Below, in pieces: positions 1-11,627 of a stretch of DNA of 64,000 bases. The stretch spans positions 186,001 to 250,000 of the forward strand of contig NKYR01000047.1 in assembly GCA_003184365.1 (NCBI GenBank), written 5' to 3'. The stretch comes from Evernia prunastri (taxonomy: Eukaryota > Ascomycota > Lecanoromycetes > Lecanorales > Parmeliaceae). The translations under genes and the position numbers were made by a program. Position 1 is the stretch's first letter; every line of letters begins with the position of its first letter. The notes beneath the pieces are model-generated. The model was not told where the DNA came from. It saw only the letters and a program-made list of their open reading frames with translations, and ran no database searches.

Positions 1-800
1 TTGTTGAAGACTAATGCACGACGTAAACACGGTGTTCCCAGCGTAAGATTTCACCCAATGTGATCTCTCGAACAGTAATACACCGTCCAATGCTGTTTTC
101 CAATCTCGAAGAAAAACCAGAATCCAGCGCTTTCGGAGGCGATTGGAAATCAATTACTGGCTCTCACACACGCAAAGAAAAGGTAGCCGCCGGTGAAATA
201 TACTGGGACAAAGCAAACATTGGCCGAAGTAAAATATGGATGTGATATAGACGCTGATTCTTTCGGAGAGCACGAGCACTAGTGAGCAGCTACAGTTTTA
301 GAAATGGGATAAAGACATCGGCCTTAGACGCGGGATCTTGCCAGTCCCATGCAGCAAGCTCCACTTGCTAAATACATCGCAATAGATTGAGAGGTATTCA
401 AATCTGTGCCTTGCCGAACCTGTGGCGGTGACATGCATGTATATCAGGAGTTGCGCATGGACTGTATCGATTGAGGCAGGGACGGTGAAAGGCCCGAAAG
501 GAGAGGGGTTGTGAAGGGAGAAGTGAAGCAGGGGGTGGAAACGGAGATTCGCAAAGTTACGTATTCCTGAAGCTAAATCGGGATCGGCGGGCTTGTAAAG
601 GGGTTCCTGCAGCTTGTCTTTTTTGCCAACAGGAAGCCCCTCAATGGCGGTAACAAGCCCCACAAGGTTCGGATTTGGGAATACTGGAGGCATCTAAATG
701 ATTCTATAGGATGGACTGTGCCCTTCAAACTGCCTAAATCTCTAGATCCCACCTCAAGCAAACCAAGAGCGACTCCACCTGTGGAGACCCAATTCCCCGG
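1..800. other. left-edge stretch without a supported gene
   Basis: No gene is supported here. A 131-codon minus-strand open frame (298-693) has no family I recognise and no visible splice extension. The last part presumably holds the 3' untranslated region of DPH5. Confidence 0.4.
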
Positions 801-1780
801 TCACTGCTTCCCTTCGTACAGCTGGCCCCATACCCTGTCGAAATCGTCTTTTTGGACCGCAAAATCTCGAATGAAGTCCCTTTCCAGATAATGCGTTCTC
901 TTTCCCAGTAACACCAAGCTATGCAGAGGAGCCCCAAGGTCTATGCCACTCAGTTGCTTCAGCGTCCCAGCAGCCATTTTCTGATCCCTGGCGCCCACCC
1001 TAGCAACACCAACGGCTAGAGTCTGAGGCCCACACACACCTTCTCCACGCTCTTCCTCTGTCTCGAGCATCTGACTTGCGCACTGGGCAACGGTCATAAA
1101 TCGGGGCGGTTCGTAGATTTTTCGGCCTCTGGCAAGATTCGCGAGCGACTGCTCTTTGACCTTGATGTCTAGGAGTAAAAGACTGTGGAGGCCGATTTGC
1201 TGGTTCTCTTTCAGTCGATCGTAGAACGAAGAGGGTTTCCATGTGTCTGTGAAGAAGACCATGCTGACGGTCTGGCCAAAGTTATAGAGCTGAAGTCCTG
1301 TAGCGCCGATCGCGGACATTATAGAGGCATTGTGGACACTTTGTACCGGAATCTGGAGTTCCCTAGCTCGTAGGACGAGGTCGGTGTGGGTGGTGGCTCT
1401 GTGTTTCATTGATTAGCCCTGCGATGGAATGTTCTGCGCTTGTGGTGTGACCATCGCACCCAAAAGGGTCCCCGACTACCAAGAAGGCGATATCGGAGGT
1501 ATCGGCTCCTGCCAATATATCGTCACTTGCCGATTCGACCATCTCGCGGTCTGCCACGATGATTGATCGGCCATAGTATGCTTCCTACTGTGGAAAACCT
1601 CAGTGTCAGTTCCATATTGCTGGATGAATTGGAGAGAGAATTTACCAGCTTCGCTCTGTCCACTAGTAAGATGCTTGTGTATGCTTCGAGATACACCCTT
1701 TCCACCTTCCTGATCAGCTCAAGGCCTTTGAGGGTAACATCGGTCTCGTCAGCCAAGCCGAGTCCGATCAAATACAGCAT
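801..1780 (-). CDS. DPH5: diphthine methyl ester synthase (Dph5)
   Basis: Methylates the modified histidine of translation elongation factor 2 with S-adenosylmethionine during diphthamide synthesis, in the cytosol. Exons on the minus strand are 1780-1646, 1584-1460 and 1398-801, giving exactly 285 residues, the usual Dph5 length. The N-terminus starts MLYLIGLGLADETDVT, the typical tetrapyrrole-methylase-fold glycine-rich start. The conserved GDPFGATTHTDL motif is formed across the second intron (phase 2). The NFGQTVSMVFFT stretch of the family is also present. Both introns have GT..AG ends. The start codon lies 289 bp from that of SEC18 on the other strand, so the two probably share a promoter region. 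Identification is by family motifs and is firm. Confidence 0.95.
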
Positions 1781-2069
1781 GATAGCGCTATCGCCTACAG
1801 TGCGCTCCGTGTGCGCGCTGAAGATGAAATGCTGAACCAGAGATCGAGGTAGGACGCTCGTAGTGCATTAAATACTTTAGTATTCCGTAGAAAGAACCTC
1901 AGTCCCACTCAAGAACCTTAGCGGTTCTTGGCGCCAAGGCCGCAGCCTGTTGTCTGAACATTGACCATCACCATCATTCTTCAAAGGCCGAACAGCCCCA
2001 TGAGACTTGAGATTGGATGGATTCCCCGCTATGATTCTATGTAAATAGTGTCTGCAAGCGTCATCCAGA
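1781..2069. promoter_or_regulatory. shared intergenic region of DPH5 and SEC18
   Basis: The 289 bp between the divergent start codons must hold both 5' untranslated regions and promoters. I see no clear TATA element; the role is inferred from the arrangement. Confidence 0.45.
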
Positions 2070-4549
2070 ATGTTCGGCCGCAACCCTCGACCAGCCCCTC
2101 CAAGTCAAATTCCTTCCCAACAACCTCCTGGCTCCTACAGTCGAATACCCCCAGGCAACTCTGATCGATATGGCGATCCAGTAAATACCCAGAGACCCTA
2201 CTACGACGGAGCATCAACAGAGAAACGCGACTACTCTCGAGGACAGTCGAGACAAGGGCCAGGAGGACAGACGTGGCAGCTACAACCAGCAAAGTCTCCA
2301 GCAGATAGCTTTACCTTCGGAAACCTAGTTGCTGTCTCTCCTTTTGACTTTCCTCCATCCCAAGTTCGCTCAGATTCCTACGTCATCCTCAATGACCTCT
2401 ATGTCTGCACCGCAAGAATTCATGATGGCTTTCCCCAGGGACACATTAGTCTCTCGGACATTCAGAGATCTTGGGCGCAAATCAGTCTCCAGGATACAGT
2501 CTTCGTCAAGAAGTATGATCCGTTCCAAGAGGGTGGCCCTCGCTATCTTGGATCATTGGATGTGGATGTCAGTTTTGCAGGCAAAAAGGAGACAGAGACA
2601 CCTTACGATCAGGACGAATTGCAGCAACACTTTACCAAGGTATGCGAATGGGGCAACTGGAAGACTGTCTGACTAACGATACGTAGAATTACGAAAATCA
2701 AGTGCTTGCGCCAGGTCAACGAGTCCTTATGGATTACAAGAGTGTTAAACTTCTTATTGTTGTAAAAGCTATCCAACTCGTCGACCTCTCCGTGGAAAAG
2801 AATTCAGCTGGGGCTGGGCCTAGTATGTCCGATGCTCGCAGCCGTGGAATTCTTACGCGGCAGAGTCAAATGAACTTCTTCAAAGATGCAAAATCCAGGG
2901 TGAATCTGAAGGCCTCAAAACGAAGACCTGCTGCTAATGCCATTTTTACCCCCGATTTCAAATTTGAAGACATGGGAATTGGTGGATTAGATAAAGAGTT
3001 CAGCGCTATATTTCGAAGAGCGTTCGCCTCACGCATCTTCCCACCTGGGCTGATTGAGTCGATGGGCATCCAGCATGTCAAAGGCATACTGCTATTTGGT
3101 CCTCCGGGGACGGGGAAAACGTTGATTGCCCGGAGGATTGGCAAGATGCTCAACGCTCGAGAGCCAAAAGTCATCAACGGACCAGAAGTCCTCAACAAGT
3201 ATGTGGGTCAATCTGAAGAGAACATCCGAAAGCTTTTCGCAGACGCCGAAAAAGAGTACAAGGAGAAAGGAGATGAGAGCGGTTTACACATCATTATATT
3301 TGACGAGCTTGATGCAGTTTGTAAGCAGAGAGGCAGTGGTGCAGGTGGAGGTACAGGCGTTGGGGACAGTGTTGTGAATCAGCTGCTCTCGAAGCTTGAC
3401 GGTGTTGACCAACTCAACAATATCCTTCTAATCGGAATGACCAATCGAATGGATATGATTGATGATGCCCTGCTTCGACCTGGCCGGCTGGAGGTGCATA
3501 TGGAGATCTCGCTGCCAGATGAGTACGGTCGAGTTCAAATCTTGAAGATCCACACCTCTAAAATGAGGGAAAGTGGTAACCTAGATCCTGATGTCAATCT
3601 AGAGGAGCTTGCTCATTTGACTAAGAACTTCAGTGGTGCCGAGATCAGTGGGCTGGTTCGAAGCGCGACCTCTTTTGCTCTGAACCGGCATGTTAAAGTT
3701 GGTACATTTGCGGGCGTCTCGGACGATGTTGACAGGATGACTGTTAATCGCGACGATTTCGAGCACGCTTTTGACGATGTTAAGCCTGCTTTCGGTGTCT
3801 CAGAGGACGAAATGCAACGATGCCTTCGTGGCGGTATCATCCACTTCTCGGAAGCTATTGGTGGTATCTTGAACGAGGCGAGTCTCATCGTGAAGCAAGT
3901 TCAAGAGCCAGAGAGTACTCCCTTATTCTCAACTATTCTGTATGGCCCGCCAGGATCAGGTAAGACCGCGCTCGCGGCGAAGATCGCTCTAGACAGTGGC
4001 TATCCTCTCATCAAGATGTGCAGTCCGGACAATATGATTGGATTTAATGAGTCAATGAAGATTGAGCATATGCGTCGCATTTTTGATGATGCTTACAAGA
4101 GCCCCCTGAGTGTGGTCCTGATAGACAACATTGAGCGAATTGTCGAGTGGGTGCCGATTGGACCACGGTTCAGTAACGGCGTACTCCAAGCGCTTATGGT
4201 CCTCCTCAAGAAGGAGCCACCAAAGGGTAGGCGACTCTTAGTCCTTGCAACAACAGGAGAAAGGTCCGTTCTACAACAGTTGGACGTGTTCACGTCCTTC
4301 GATTCAGACATCGCTGTGCCAAACGTTATGAGCCACGCTGAACTATCCTTCATCATGGTGCAGTCAGGCGTATTTGGGACTCCCGATCGTGCGATCCAGG
4401 GGCTCCGCGAGATGACACGGAGCGACTCTGTGGGCGTTGGTATCAAGAAGATCTTGCTTGGTATTGAGACGGCAAAGCAAGATCGGGATAGGGAAGGGCG
4501 TTTTGCCCAGACCATCGCAAGAGCTAAAGCTCAGATGGACTTTTCATAG
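2070..4549 (+). CDS. SEC18: Sec18/NSF vesicular-fusion AAA ATPase
   Basis: Hexameric ATPase that disassembles SNARE complexes after membrane fusion, acting with alpha-SNAP (Sec17) throughout the secretory and endocytic pathways. Exons are 2070-2639 and 2687-4549; the intron ends in GTATGC..CGTAG. The spliced protein has 810 residues, close to filamentous-fungal Sec18. The order is a proline/glutamine-rich start, the N substrate-binding domain, D1 and D2. D1 has Walker A GPPGTGKT near residues 328-335, Walker B FDELDA near 395-400, and LLRPGR near 453. D2 has Walker A GPPGSGKT near 610-617 and a degenerate Walker B (IDNIE), as expected for the weakly active D2 of NSF. Everything points to a functional single-copy essential gene. 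Confidence 0.97.
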
Positions 4550-5409
4550 ACAACCAATAGATGCAATCTTTATGACAAGTCTCAATTTACGGACATTGTA
4601 AGCATTCGAGTAAGCGGTCAAGATAAATGACATGTGCATTGCTTTCAGCCCTATCATCGAAGTTCGGTCAGGGCAACTGCAGGGTCCGCGCCAACGACAC
4701 TCCATAGCCTGCCAGACGGCAGCAGCACTATGGCATTATTGGACACACCCTGCGGTTACGTGCTTTGCGGTGACAATGTCAGCAGTGACTGTCAAAGGTA
4801 CCCGGCAGGTACAAGGCATTCTTTGTGTCCACCTGCCGCAGTGACCAATGGCCTCGGCGGAGGATGTACGGATACCCAATGTCATAGGCAGAGCCCAAAG
4901 GGACAACGCATCTCAGACACGGCGCTCATTGGATCTTCCAGGAACTCGGCTTCTATGCCACTTTTACTGCGCAAAGCTACATAGTAGCGTCTCGGCCTTT
5001 TCCAAGCGAATACTGCAGAAAAGTGCACAGATCGTCTCCGATGCTGCGCAGTCCTTTGGATCCTACAACAATCAAGACATGCAACGCTATCAGTACGTAA
5101 CCAACACCATTGCAAAAGCCAACTAAAAGAGCGTGCTTTTGGGGCAATCGCACCAATCGCCGCGCCTAGAAGAAGCCAGACCTTTCATACTTTTCAAGCA
5201 GCAAGGGATCCGGTGCCGAGATTTGCTTCGCCTTGGAGGGTGTCCGGACCATCTTACAGGCCAGATCCAGGATCCGTGGAAAAAGTTTACGGGCTAGTCA
5301 GACTCGAAAATGCCTCTTACACCCTATCGAAGCGGGGTCAGAGTCTCATGGGTCATGGTGGCTATCAATCTCCCTCCGCATCGGCCGATGAGGAGGGGGT
5401 CGAGGTGGG
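4550..5409. other. intergenic stretch, no gene seen
   Basis: About 0.9 kb between SEC18 and the KxDL gene promoter. Open frames of 70-116 codons overlap in several frames (4632-5126), with no family signal or splice structure. Probably untranslated and intergenic DNA. Confidence 0.4.
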
Positions 5410-5417
5410 TATAAAAG
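5410..5417 (+). promoter_or_regulatory. TATA-like box upstream of the KxDL gene
   Basis: TATAAAAG lies 259 bp before the start codon at 5676. It is followed by a CT-rich tract at about 5437-5495, an arrangement common at fungal transcription starts. The assignment is inferred from position and sequence only. Confidence 0.4.
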
Positions 5418-5675
5418 GGAGGGTATGAGCCGGTCTTCAGCAAATTTTTCTTCTTCTTCATTATATTTCCCCTTATCTTCTCTCCATTTCAATCTAGACC
5501 TATAGCAGAAAGCCGGCTTGGCCTCGCTTCCCACACCTGTCCTTGCTTACGTATATGCTTGACCCCCATACACACAAGTACTTAGCCACATCACTCTAAG
5601 TCAAGACGTCGTCACCGTTGAAAATTATTTCTCCAATCCTAAACTTATATACCTGTATACCTCACTCTTGCTAAG

Positions 5676-6396
5676 ATGCCTGTTACTCAAACCCGCTACC
5701 AAGCTCCAACCTATTCTCGACCGGTCACCATGCCTGGGAAGCCAGCCTCGAAGCTTCCAGTCGCCTACCCAGCGCCATACGGCCGTGTGTCTAGTTCGCC
5801 GCCACAACGTGGCTCCAGCGCCAACACCTCAGCTGTGCCATCCTTGACATCCGATTCTGGCAGCAACAGCAGCGATTACGGCGACAACGCATCTTCGGGC
5901 ATTGATCTCGTCGAGTTACTCAACGACAAGTTAAGCACCACTGTGAGCCCTATGCCACTAGATAGGAGTTTGGCACGACAGGCGCAGACGTGAGTGATAT
6001 CCTGCGGTCAACGCTCGCTTTGTGTCTCGGCGCAAGCTTGGGAGCTGAGCTTCCAATTACCTTTCGCTGACACTCAGTAGGTCTGGCGAACTGAATGCTA
6101 AGAATCGCGAGCTTCTCGAGTTGCAAGCACTTGCCCAGCGCCGGCTGAAGAATTCCCGTGCCAATTTTGCGGACGGGATGAAGGCCGCAAAAGAGGTGAA
6201 GAAGGATCTTGAATGGACTCAAAAGCGCGTAAAGTAAGCAAGAACCATTCCCTCCAGATGTTGATAATTATGAAAATCTATGACAATGCCGATGGGAAAC
6301 TGACACCATCGTAGCACACTCAAGACCAAGACCGAGCGGAAATACCCAAAGCAATACGCCAAAGCCAGCCAGCGATACCCATCACCAGAGCACTAA
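5676..6396 (+). CDS. KXD1: KxDL-motif BLOC-1 subunit (KXD1-like)
   Basis: Probable subunit of the fungal BLOC-1 complex, which acts on endosomes in Rab/GAP recruitment and sorting to the vacuole. Exons are 5676-5989, 6081-6233 and 6315-6396 (introns 91 and 81 nt), coding for 182 residues. The first half is Pro/Ser-rich and low-complexity. The second half (about residues 105-180) is a helical KxDL-type segment with NAKNRELLELQ, then KEVKKDLEWTQKR, ending in a basic KTERKYPKQY tail, as in fungal KXD1 proteins. The gene is convergent with the next one. No defects are seen. The family call rests on the helical segment, since the N-terminal half is not conserved. Confidence 0.8.
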
Positions 6397-7137
6397 GAAT
6401 TCTATCTTGCATTAATCCGTCGACATCATTTTATTTCTTCTATCTTGGGGGGTGTGCGACTCTATGTACGAAAAGAGGGTGACATGTCGTTGAAATACGC
6501 TCGCTAGTATTTTGCCCTAAACAGCACCCATGGTCTCTTGCCGCTTTTTCCACGGCTTTTGCAACGATTTCCAGGCACCCCTGACGCGCGGCTGTTAGTC
6601 TTTTCGCTTTTGGTGAATACTTTAGCTGGCAAAGTGATTTGCTGGCTTGGAACATATGCTTTCTGCAGGGCACGTCGGAGTTCCCGGTGATCTGGGCTGC
6701 TTTGGGGAGGAAGGGGACGGCAGCGGGGTCACAGCGTCTCGCTGATAACGAAGCTCTGTTCATAGCTTAGTGTACACTTTTCGTTAACGCTTGTGTACTT
6801 TGAGGCGCGTGAAGGTCCGAGGACCTCCGCTTAGAGGAGAAGCTCGTCTAACATTTCCAAGATCTCCGAGCATATCCAGAGAGAAGGCCGCTATGCCATA
6901 CACGTCTGTCCAGACGCCCCAAAGAAGCTCCGAGGCAATTTGCAAATGTGTCATATTCCTAGGGTATCTAACATAGCGCCGTCCAATGAAAACCCCACCC
7001 ACGCTCCTTCCTACCTGTGCTAGCACCACACCTCCCCTCTTCTGCAACCCTGATCCCATTCCCTCCCCCCCGCCACCTCGTCTCGGACTCGTCCGTCCAA
7101 CACCTTGCTCCCCCGTAGCCAGCCTCGTATCGTAACC
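6397..7137. other. intergenic stretch between convergent genes
   Basis: No gene seen. It should hold the 3' ends of both neighbours. Open frames at 6440-6763 and 6784-7059 (minus strand) match no family I know. Confidence 0.4.
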
Positions 7138-8067
7138 TTAAGCCCGCGACAGACCCCTCCAGGGATCCTCCACGAAACTCCCATCGTAGAACGCCACATC
7201 CCCCCTCTCATCCACCACCATCCCCTTCCTCAACGCCTGCCAGTCCCACTCCCCATCCCCTCTTCTCCCCTGCCTCCTCATCTCCTCCCCCGCACCCCCA
7301 CCAACCTGTCCTCCACCCCGCCCCTTCCTCCCCTTCCAGTTCCCATCATCACCATCATCATGCGGCCCGCCCTCAGCGAATCCCTGACCCCAGTCCAGAT
7401 ACTGCGGCAACTGGCCCGTTTCCAGCAGCATGCCGGCGGTTTCATCGAGTGCTTCGGCGGCGAGAGCATCCGGGGGCGGTAGTCCATGCGATGCCGCACC
7501 CTCCCCGGGCTTTGTACCGAGCCTCCTCATCTCTTCTCCTGCACACCCACCGACCCGTCCCTCATCCCGCCCCTTGCCCCTCCAGTTCGTATCACCCTGC
7601 GGTCCACCTTCGGCGGAACCCTGACTCCAGTCCAGATACTGGGGCAATTGGCCCGTTTCCAGCAGCATGCCGGCTGTCTCGTCGAGTGCTTCGGCGGCGA
7701 GGGGATCCGGGGTTTGTAGGCCGGTCGACGCTGCACGTTCTTCGTGACCACCGAACCTGTGCTCATGCCTCTGTGCCTGTCCCTGCACCCCTCCCAGCCC
7801 GAGCCCGGTCTTCGACCGGCCCTGCCCTCGCACCACCTCTTCTTCTTCTTCTCTCGCCTGCAGTCCGTCTGGCTTCCGTGTCCGCAGGCCCAGCGGCGTG
7901 TTGTTGCTTCCGCTTCCCTCGCTGTTGGGATCGGCCAGTTTGCGTTTCTTTTTCGGGGGGTTGGGTTTCGCGCCGAAAGAGGAGAAGCCCATGGCGGCGG
8001 CTATGTCTTCTGGTGGGGAGGGGGGGCGTGAGGGGATGAGTTCGGGTTCGAGGTTGGGTTCGGGCAT
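7138..8067 (-). CDS. fungal nuclear protein of unknown function with internal duplication
   Basis: Single-exon gene for 309 residues. I do not know a function. Near the N-terminus (residues 25-43) is MGFSSFGAKPNPPKKKRK, a segment resembling conserved fungal hypothetical proteins; PPKKKRK is a classic nuclear localisation signal. The C-terminus (about 270-305) has a second conserved-looking block, DWQALRKGMVVDERGDVAFYDGSFVEDPW without a break in frame. Between them lie two copies of a 79-residue unit (about 112-190 and 191-269), each with the core LAAEALDETAGMLLETGQL. The DNA copies are 237 bp apart and about as similar as the protein. GC content is high and the region is Gly/Glu-rich. Convergent with the KxDL gene. 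Confidence 0.7.
   Translation of the reverse strand: MPEPNLEPELIPSRPPSPPEDIAAAMGFSSFGAKPNPPKKKRKLADPNSEGSGSNNTPLGLRTRKPDGLQAREEEEEVVRGQGRSKTGLGLGGVQGQAQRHEHRFGGHEERAASTGLQTPDPLAAEALDETAGMLLETGQLPQYLDWSQGSAEGGPQGDTNWRGKGRDEGRVGGCAGEEMRRLGTKPGEGAASHGLPPPDALAAEALDETAGMLLETGQLPQYLDWGQGFAEGGPHDDGDDGNWKGRKGRGGGQVGGGAGEEMRRQGRRGDGEWDWQALRKGMVVDERGDVAFYDGSFVEDPWRGLSRA
7261..7734 (-). repeat. in-frame tandem duplication, 237-bp unit
   Basis: Two adjacent copies of a 237-bp unit inside the gene at 7138-8067. The segment around 7391-7480 reappears around 7628-7717 with few changes. The period is 79 codons, so the reading frame is kept. Confidence 0.85.
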
Positions 8068-8579
8068 TCTGGGCGGTTGTTTTTGGGATCGTCGATTGAG
8101 TGGAGGAGATTGGAGGTGAAGGGATGAACGGTGGCGCCCAATAAGGAGAGATAGGCGATGATTCCTGATGTACTAGTCGTATTTGTGTTACATGGGGTGA
8201 GAAGTCGGATGAGGGTGAGGACCTGGGAAACTTCTATTGTTTACACTGCGAGCGGGTTGGCATTCCGAGGTGCAAGTCCAATCACTTCACTTAGTCAACG
8301 TATGAATATCATTCTAAGTCTACGAAGACCCTTGATTCAACCCTAATCGCATTGACTATTTTAAGGAGAAAGAATACTAGCACCGCAATACAATCCATCT
8401 TCGAGAGGCCGTTCCCTTGACACATTGTTTCCATTTCGTCCTTGCCATAACGCCGCCATCCAAGCAAGCAAAAGTTCATAGAGTTCAACGCTTTGAGGCT
8501 CGCATAACAAAATACTTGACAAATCCGGACGAGTCAAGTCTGATCTTGGTAAGCGAAGGCACCTCTGCCGACAAGGATC
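8068..8579. other. intergenic stretch
   Basis: The right end of one minus-strand gene's upstream region and the 3' flank of the next. No gene is supported. Confidence 0.4.
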
Positions 8580-9905
8580 TCAAGCCGTCTCGTCGGATAC
8601 GGGAAGAGCAGGCTCCATTGGATTGGTGCCTCCTTGACGGAGGTATTTGAGCATCACATCGCCATGATAGGTAGGATCGTCAGGCTGAGAAAAGTGGCCT
8701 CTCAAATCGTAGCAGTCCTGCAGAAAGGACAACCTGAGGGTATGGAAAGTGATGTCACGGCGTCGTAATCCATTGAACAGGTGCTTCCAAGCTTCGCAGA
8801 TGGTATCCTGAGGGTCGGGGTGATGCAGGATCCTCACCGCCATTAGCTCGACGTTGTCAAGTGTTGCGCGGTGACGATCGAAGAAGTCAAGGAGGTCTTC
8901 ATGGCCAATCATTAAGAAGCCACGAAAGCTTATATGCTTAAGATATGGCCAGGTGAAGCCTTGGAGCAAAGTTGCAACATCTAACATTGGTGGAAGGTCA
9001 TCCTCGTCCGCTGGCTCGGGCCAATAGGAGCTTGCCAGCTTCAACGTCACTAGGAATGTCGCATGAGTCAAAAGGCCTCCGAGGCGGCCGTACGTCAGGG
9101 GCTGTGCGTCATCCGGTACAGGGATGTCAGGTACAACCACGGACAGTTCGAAATTGCGAAGGTTACCAAAGACGCTGAGCATGTCATCGTAATGCTCCTG
9201 GCAACCATCGGAAAAGATCCTGTCCTGTATAGCACAGCTTGAGCCTTCAATCTTGAGTTGTTGTAGGCGGATATCTCGGCTACACAATGACCGGATTCCC
9301 ACGGCAAACATTTGATAAGGCGAGGCGGGCTCCCACAGGTCTCTATGATTTGCAACGCCTGGCCACTGCGGACGGGCCATATCCTTGTTCTCTTCGGCGA
9401 GTGGAACATCCGAAAATGTAATGTGCTTAAGACCCACGAATCTTTGAAGAGCAAGAAGGAAGATGGTCTTGTCCCTTTGACAGTGAATGCTTATCTTCTC
9501 GTTCTTATCTCTTGAGATAAAGTTTTCGTAGATGACTGACAGCGGCACCGAAGGCTCAGTCTTCTTTCGCGTAGCACCATACCAATATCGGAAGTTATCG
9601 TAGCCCACTCCATCGCTAAGTAGTTGCGTGCCACTGCAGACCATCCGCGTTACGTACTTGCTGACAACGGGATGTTCCGCAATCGCTTGGGTCCTTTCAA
9701 GAAGGCACCCGGCAATAGACAGGTTGACTGTGTATGTAAGCGACGGTAGGCCAGCTTCAGCAAAGCCTTTGCACACCAGTCTGGCGTTCCTTCTATCACA
9801 AGCTTTGTCCAGAAGACCAATAACCGGCACGAGAATCTCCTGGGGAAATGGAAGGGACTGAGGCCCATCTCCCGAATAGGGTCTATTGTAGTCATGAATT
9901 CCCAT
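8580..9905 (-). CDS. F-box-like protein with leucine-rich C-terminal region
   Basis: Probable substrate adaptor of an SCF ubiquitin ligase, 441 residues in one exon. Residues about 18-60 form an F-box-like helix set: LPFPQEILVPVIGLL, then RNARLVCKGFAEAGLPSL. The rest is a divergent repeat-like region of the kind seen in large fungal F-box families, with recurring Leu-rich segments such as LRNFELSVVVPDI, LVTLKLASSYW, LKHISFRGFLM and LDNVELMAVRIL. The family expands rapidly in ascomycetes and the substrate cannot be guessed. It stands divergent from IST1 with 709 bp between. The start at 9905 is the only in-frame methionine before the F-box. Confidence 0.75.
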   Translation of the reverse strand: MGIHDYNRPYSGDGPQSLPFPQEILVPVIGLLDKACDRRNARLVCKGFAEAGLPSLTYTVNLSIAGCLLERTQAIAEHPVVSKYVTRMVCSGTQLLSDGVGYDNFRYWYGATRKKTEPSVPLSVIYENFISRDKNEKISIHCQRDKTIFLLALQRFVGLKHITFSDVPLAEENKDMARPQWPGVANHRDLWEPASPYQMFAVGIRSLCSRDIRLQQLKIEGSSCAIQDRIFSDGCQEHYDDMLSVFGNLRNFELSVVVPDIPVPDDAQPLTYGRLGGLLTHATFLVTLKLASSYWPEPADEDDLPPMLDVATLLQGFTWPYLKHISFRGFLMIGHEDLLDFFDRHRATLDNVELMAVRILHHPDPQDTICEAWKHLFNGLRRRDITFHTLRLSFLQDCYDLRGHFSQPDDPTYHGDVMLKYLRQGGTNPMEPALPVSDETA

Positions 9906-10614
9906 CCTGCTTTGTGACTAGAATGGGGCCTTGGTCACTTTAGTGAATGCGGCGGCTTTTGTTCTCTAATTTGGAAAAAAAAAAAAAAGACTGCACGAAA
10001 CAGGTACTGCAAAATCTTCTCTATCGAAATTCGGGCTAACTAGAGTCCAAATAGTATGGATACCTATTTTAGAGCGACGTTTTGATAATAGGGAGTAAAG
10101 AGAGAAGCATTGTGTTCCGAGAAACTTACTGTTTTACAAGAAAGAGCTGCTGTTAAGGCCCTTGCCATTCAGAATCCCTGTTAGGCCAATAGAAGAATCC
10201 ATTAATAGTATTGGTAGTATTAGCAGTAGGCTTACTTTACGCTCCTTACCAACTTGGTGGGTCAACCCGGTCAATGTTGCACGTGATAGACATGGTATGG
10301 TTCCTTCGGGAGGAACAGTCCGGACAAATAACAGACAGACATGCTTTAGATCAGTGGGGCCTTCAAATGGCAAAAAGTCATGAGAGAAGAAAGTTTACTT
10401 TATTACCATGCAGCGTCGACTTGCACTTATTCAAGCGTCCTATGTTGCTGACCACCACAAGAGAGAACAACGCGGCTGGCGCTTGCCTCGCTTAGCTCCG
10501 CCTATCAGGTCCTCGCTTTCGAGGTCCGATCCAATCTTGATGCCTTGAAGCTTGAACCTTTGACGGTTTAACCTCTCTACCCCCTTTCACAAACAGCACT
10601 TCAAAAAGCCTAGG
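9906..10614. other. intergenic region between divergent F-box gene and IST1
   Basis: Holds a run of 14 A at 9975-9988 and otherwise no recognisable feature. Small overlapping open frames at 10134-10495 are not supported. Confidence 0.4.
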
Positions 10615-11627
10615 ATGGCTCCTTCTTCGGCTATCCTTGTAAGCTCTCCCTTCTGTGGCTTAGCACATATTCATGCTCACTCTCTTTAGGGAAAGATCAA
10701 GGTTCAGCTCAAGCTATCCATCAGCAGGCTGCGCATGGTGCAGCAGAAGGACACAGCGATAGCGAAGCAGCAAAGGCGGGCGATGGCTGTATTGCTCGAA
10801 GTACATCCCGTTAGGCTTTGCTGCTTGGCAAAAAGCTGACGAATGGACCGAACCAGCAAGGCAAAGAGGAATCAGCACGCATCCGTGTCGAGAACATCAT
10901 ACGGTCCGATATCACTACTGAACTTCTAGAAGTTCTTGAGCTATACTGCGAGCTTCTTCTAGCACGAACAGGTCTACTGGAAGCTAAAGAATGTGATCCT
11001 GGATTGGAAGAAGCTATCAAATCTATCATTTACGCAGCGCCGAGGACAGACGTCAAAGAGCTGCAGCAGGCTAGGGCTCTACTGGTGGAGAAATATGGAA
11101 AGGACTTTGTGCTCGAGGCGGTGGAAAACTCCGACGGTAAGGTGGCAGAAAGAGTTCTCAAGAAGCTTAGGGTAGAGCCACCAGACCCCGAACTTGTGAC
11201 ATTGTACTTAAAGGAGATTGCGAGGACTTACGGGATCAATTGGCCAAGGCAAGAAGAATCGACAGATGGCCAAGACGAAGACGATGACTCCCCCTCGGCT
11301 GGTCTGGCGGTGAAGAGCCTAGAAGAGCCATTGACGACCGATGAGTTGAGCAAAGCTACACCCCCACGAGATCTTGGTCCAAGATCGCCCGTCAGCGTAG
11401 CGCCTCCGAGTCCCAGTACCGACAACCTCAACCCGCGCATCAGACTGCCTGGGCCACCGGAACTTAAGCCCGGGGCTAAGATGAGCGGATTGAAGAAGCA
11501 GACAACTGGTACAGAAACGCAGAATGATACAAGAAGTGGGGATTCTGGAGCAAAGAAAGACATTGTTGGCGGTAAGATACCAGACGTTGACGATTTGGCA
11601 AAGCGATTTGCCGCATTAAAGAAATGA
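10615..11627 (+). CDS. IST1: ESCRT-III-related protein Ist1
   Basis: Regulator of the Vps4 ATPase in multivesicular-body sorting and ESCRT-III disassembly. Exons are 10615-10638 (8 codons), 10690-10800 and 10857-11627, coding for 301 residues. The Ist1 (DUF292) helical core spans about residues 9-200 and includes GKEESARIRVENIIR and LELYCELLLAR, both hallmark stretches. The middle is Pro/Ser-rich. The protein ends in VDDLAKRFAALKK, which fits a type-1 MIT-interacting motif, the element Ist1 uses to bind Vps4. Both introns are in phase 0 and have GT..AG ends, and without the second the frame is broken. No defects seen. Confidence 0.93.

Noticed and set aside
298..693. 131-codon open frame on the minus strand
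   Set aside because: No family signal, no splice continuation, and overlapping frames of similar quality.
4632..5126. Overlapping 70-116-codon frames after SEC18
   Set aside because: Frames overlap on both strands and none resembles a protein family.
7105..8119. Several long frames antisense to the duplicated nuclear protein gene
   Set aside because: They are products of the high GC and repetitive composition of the real minus-strand gene.
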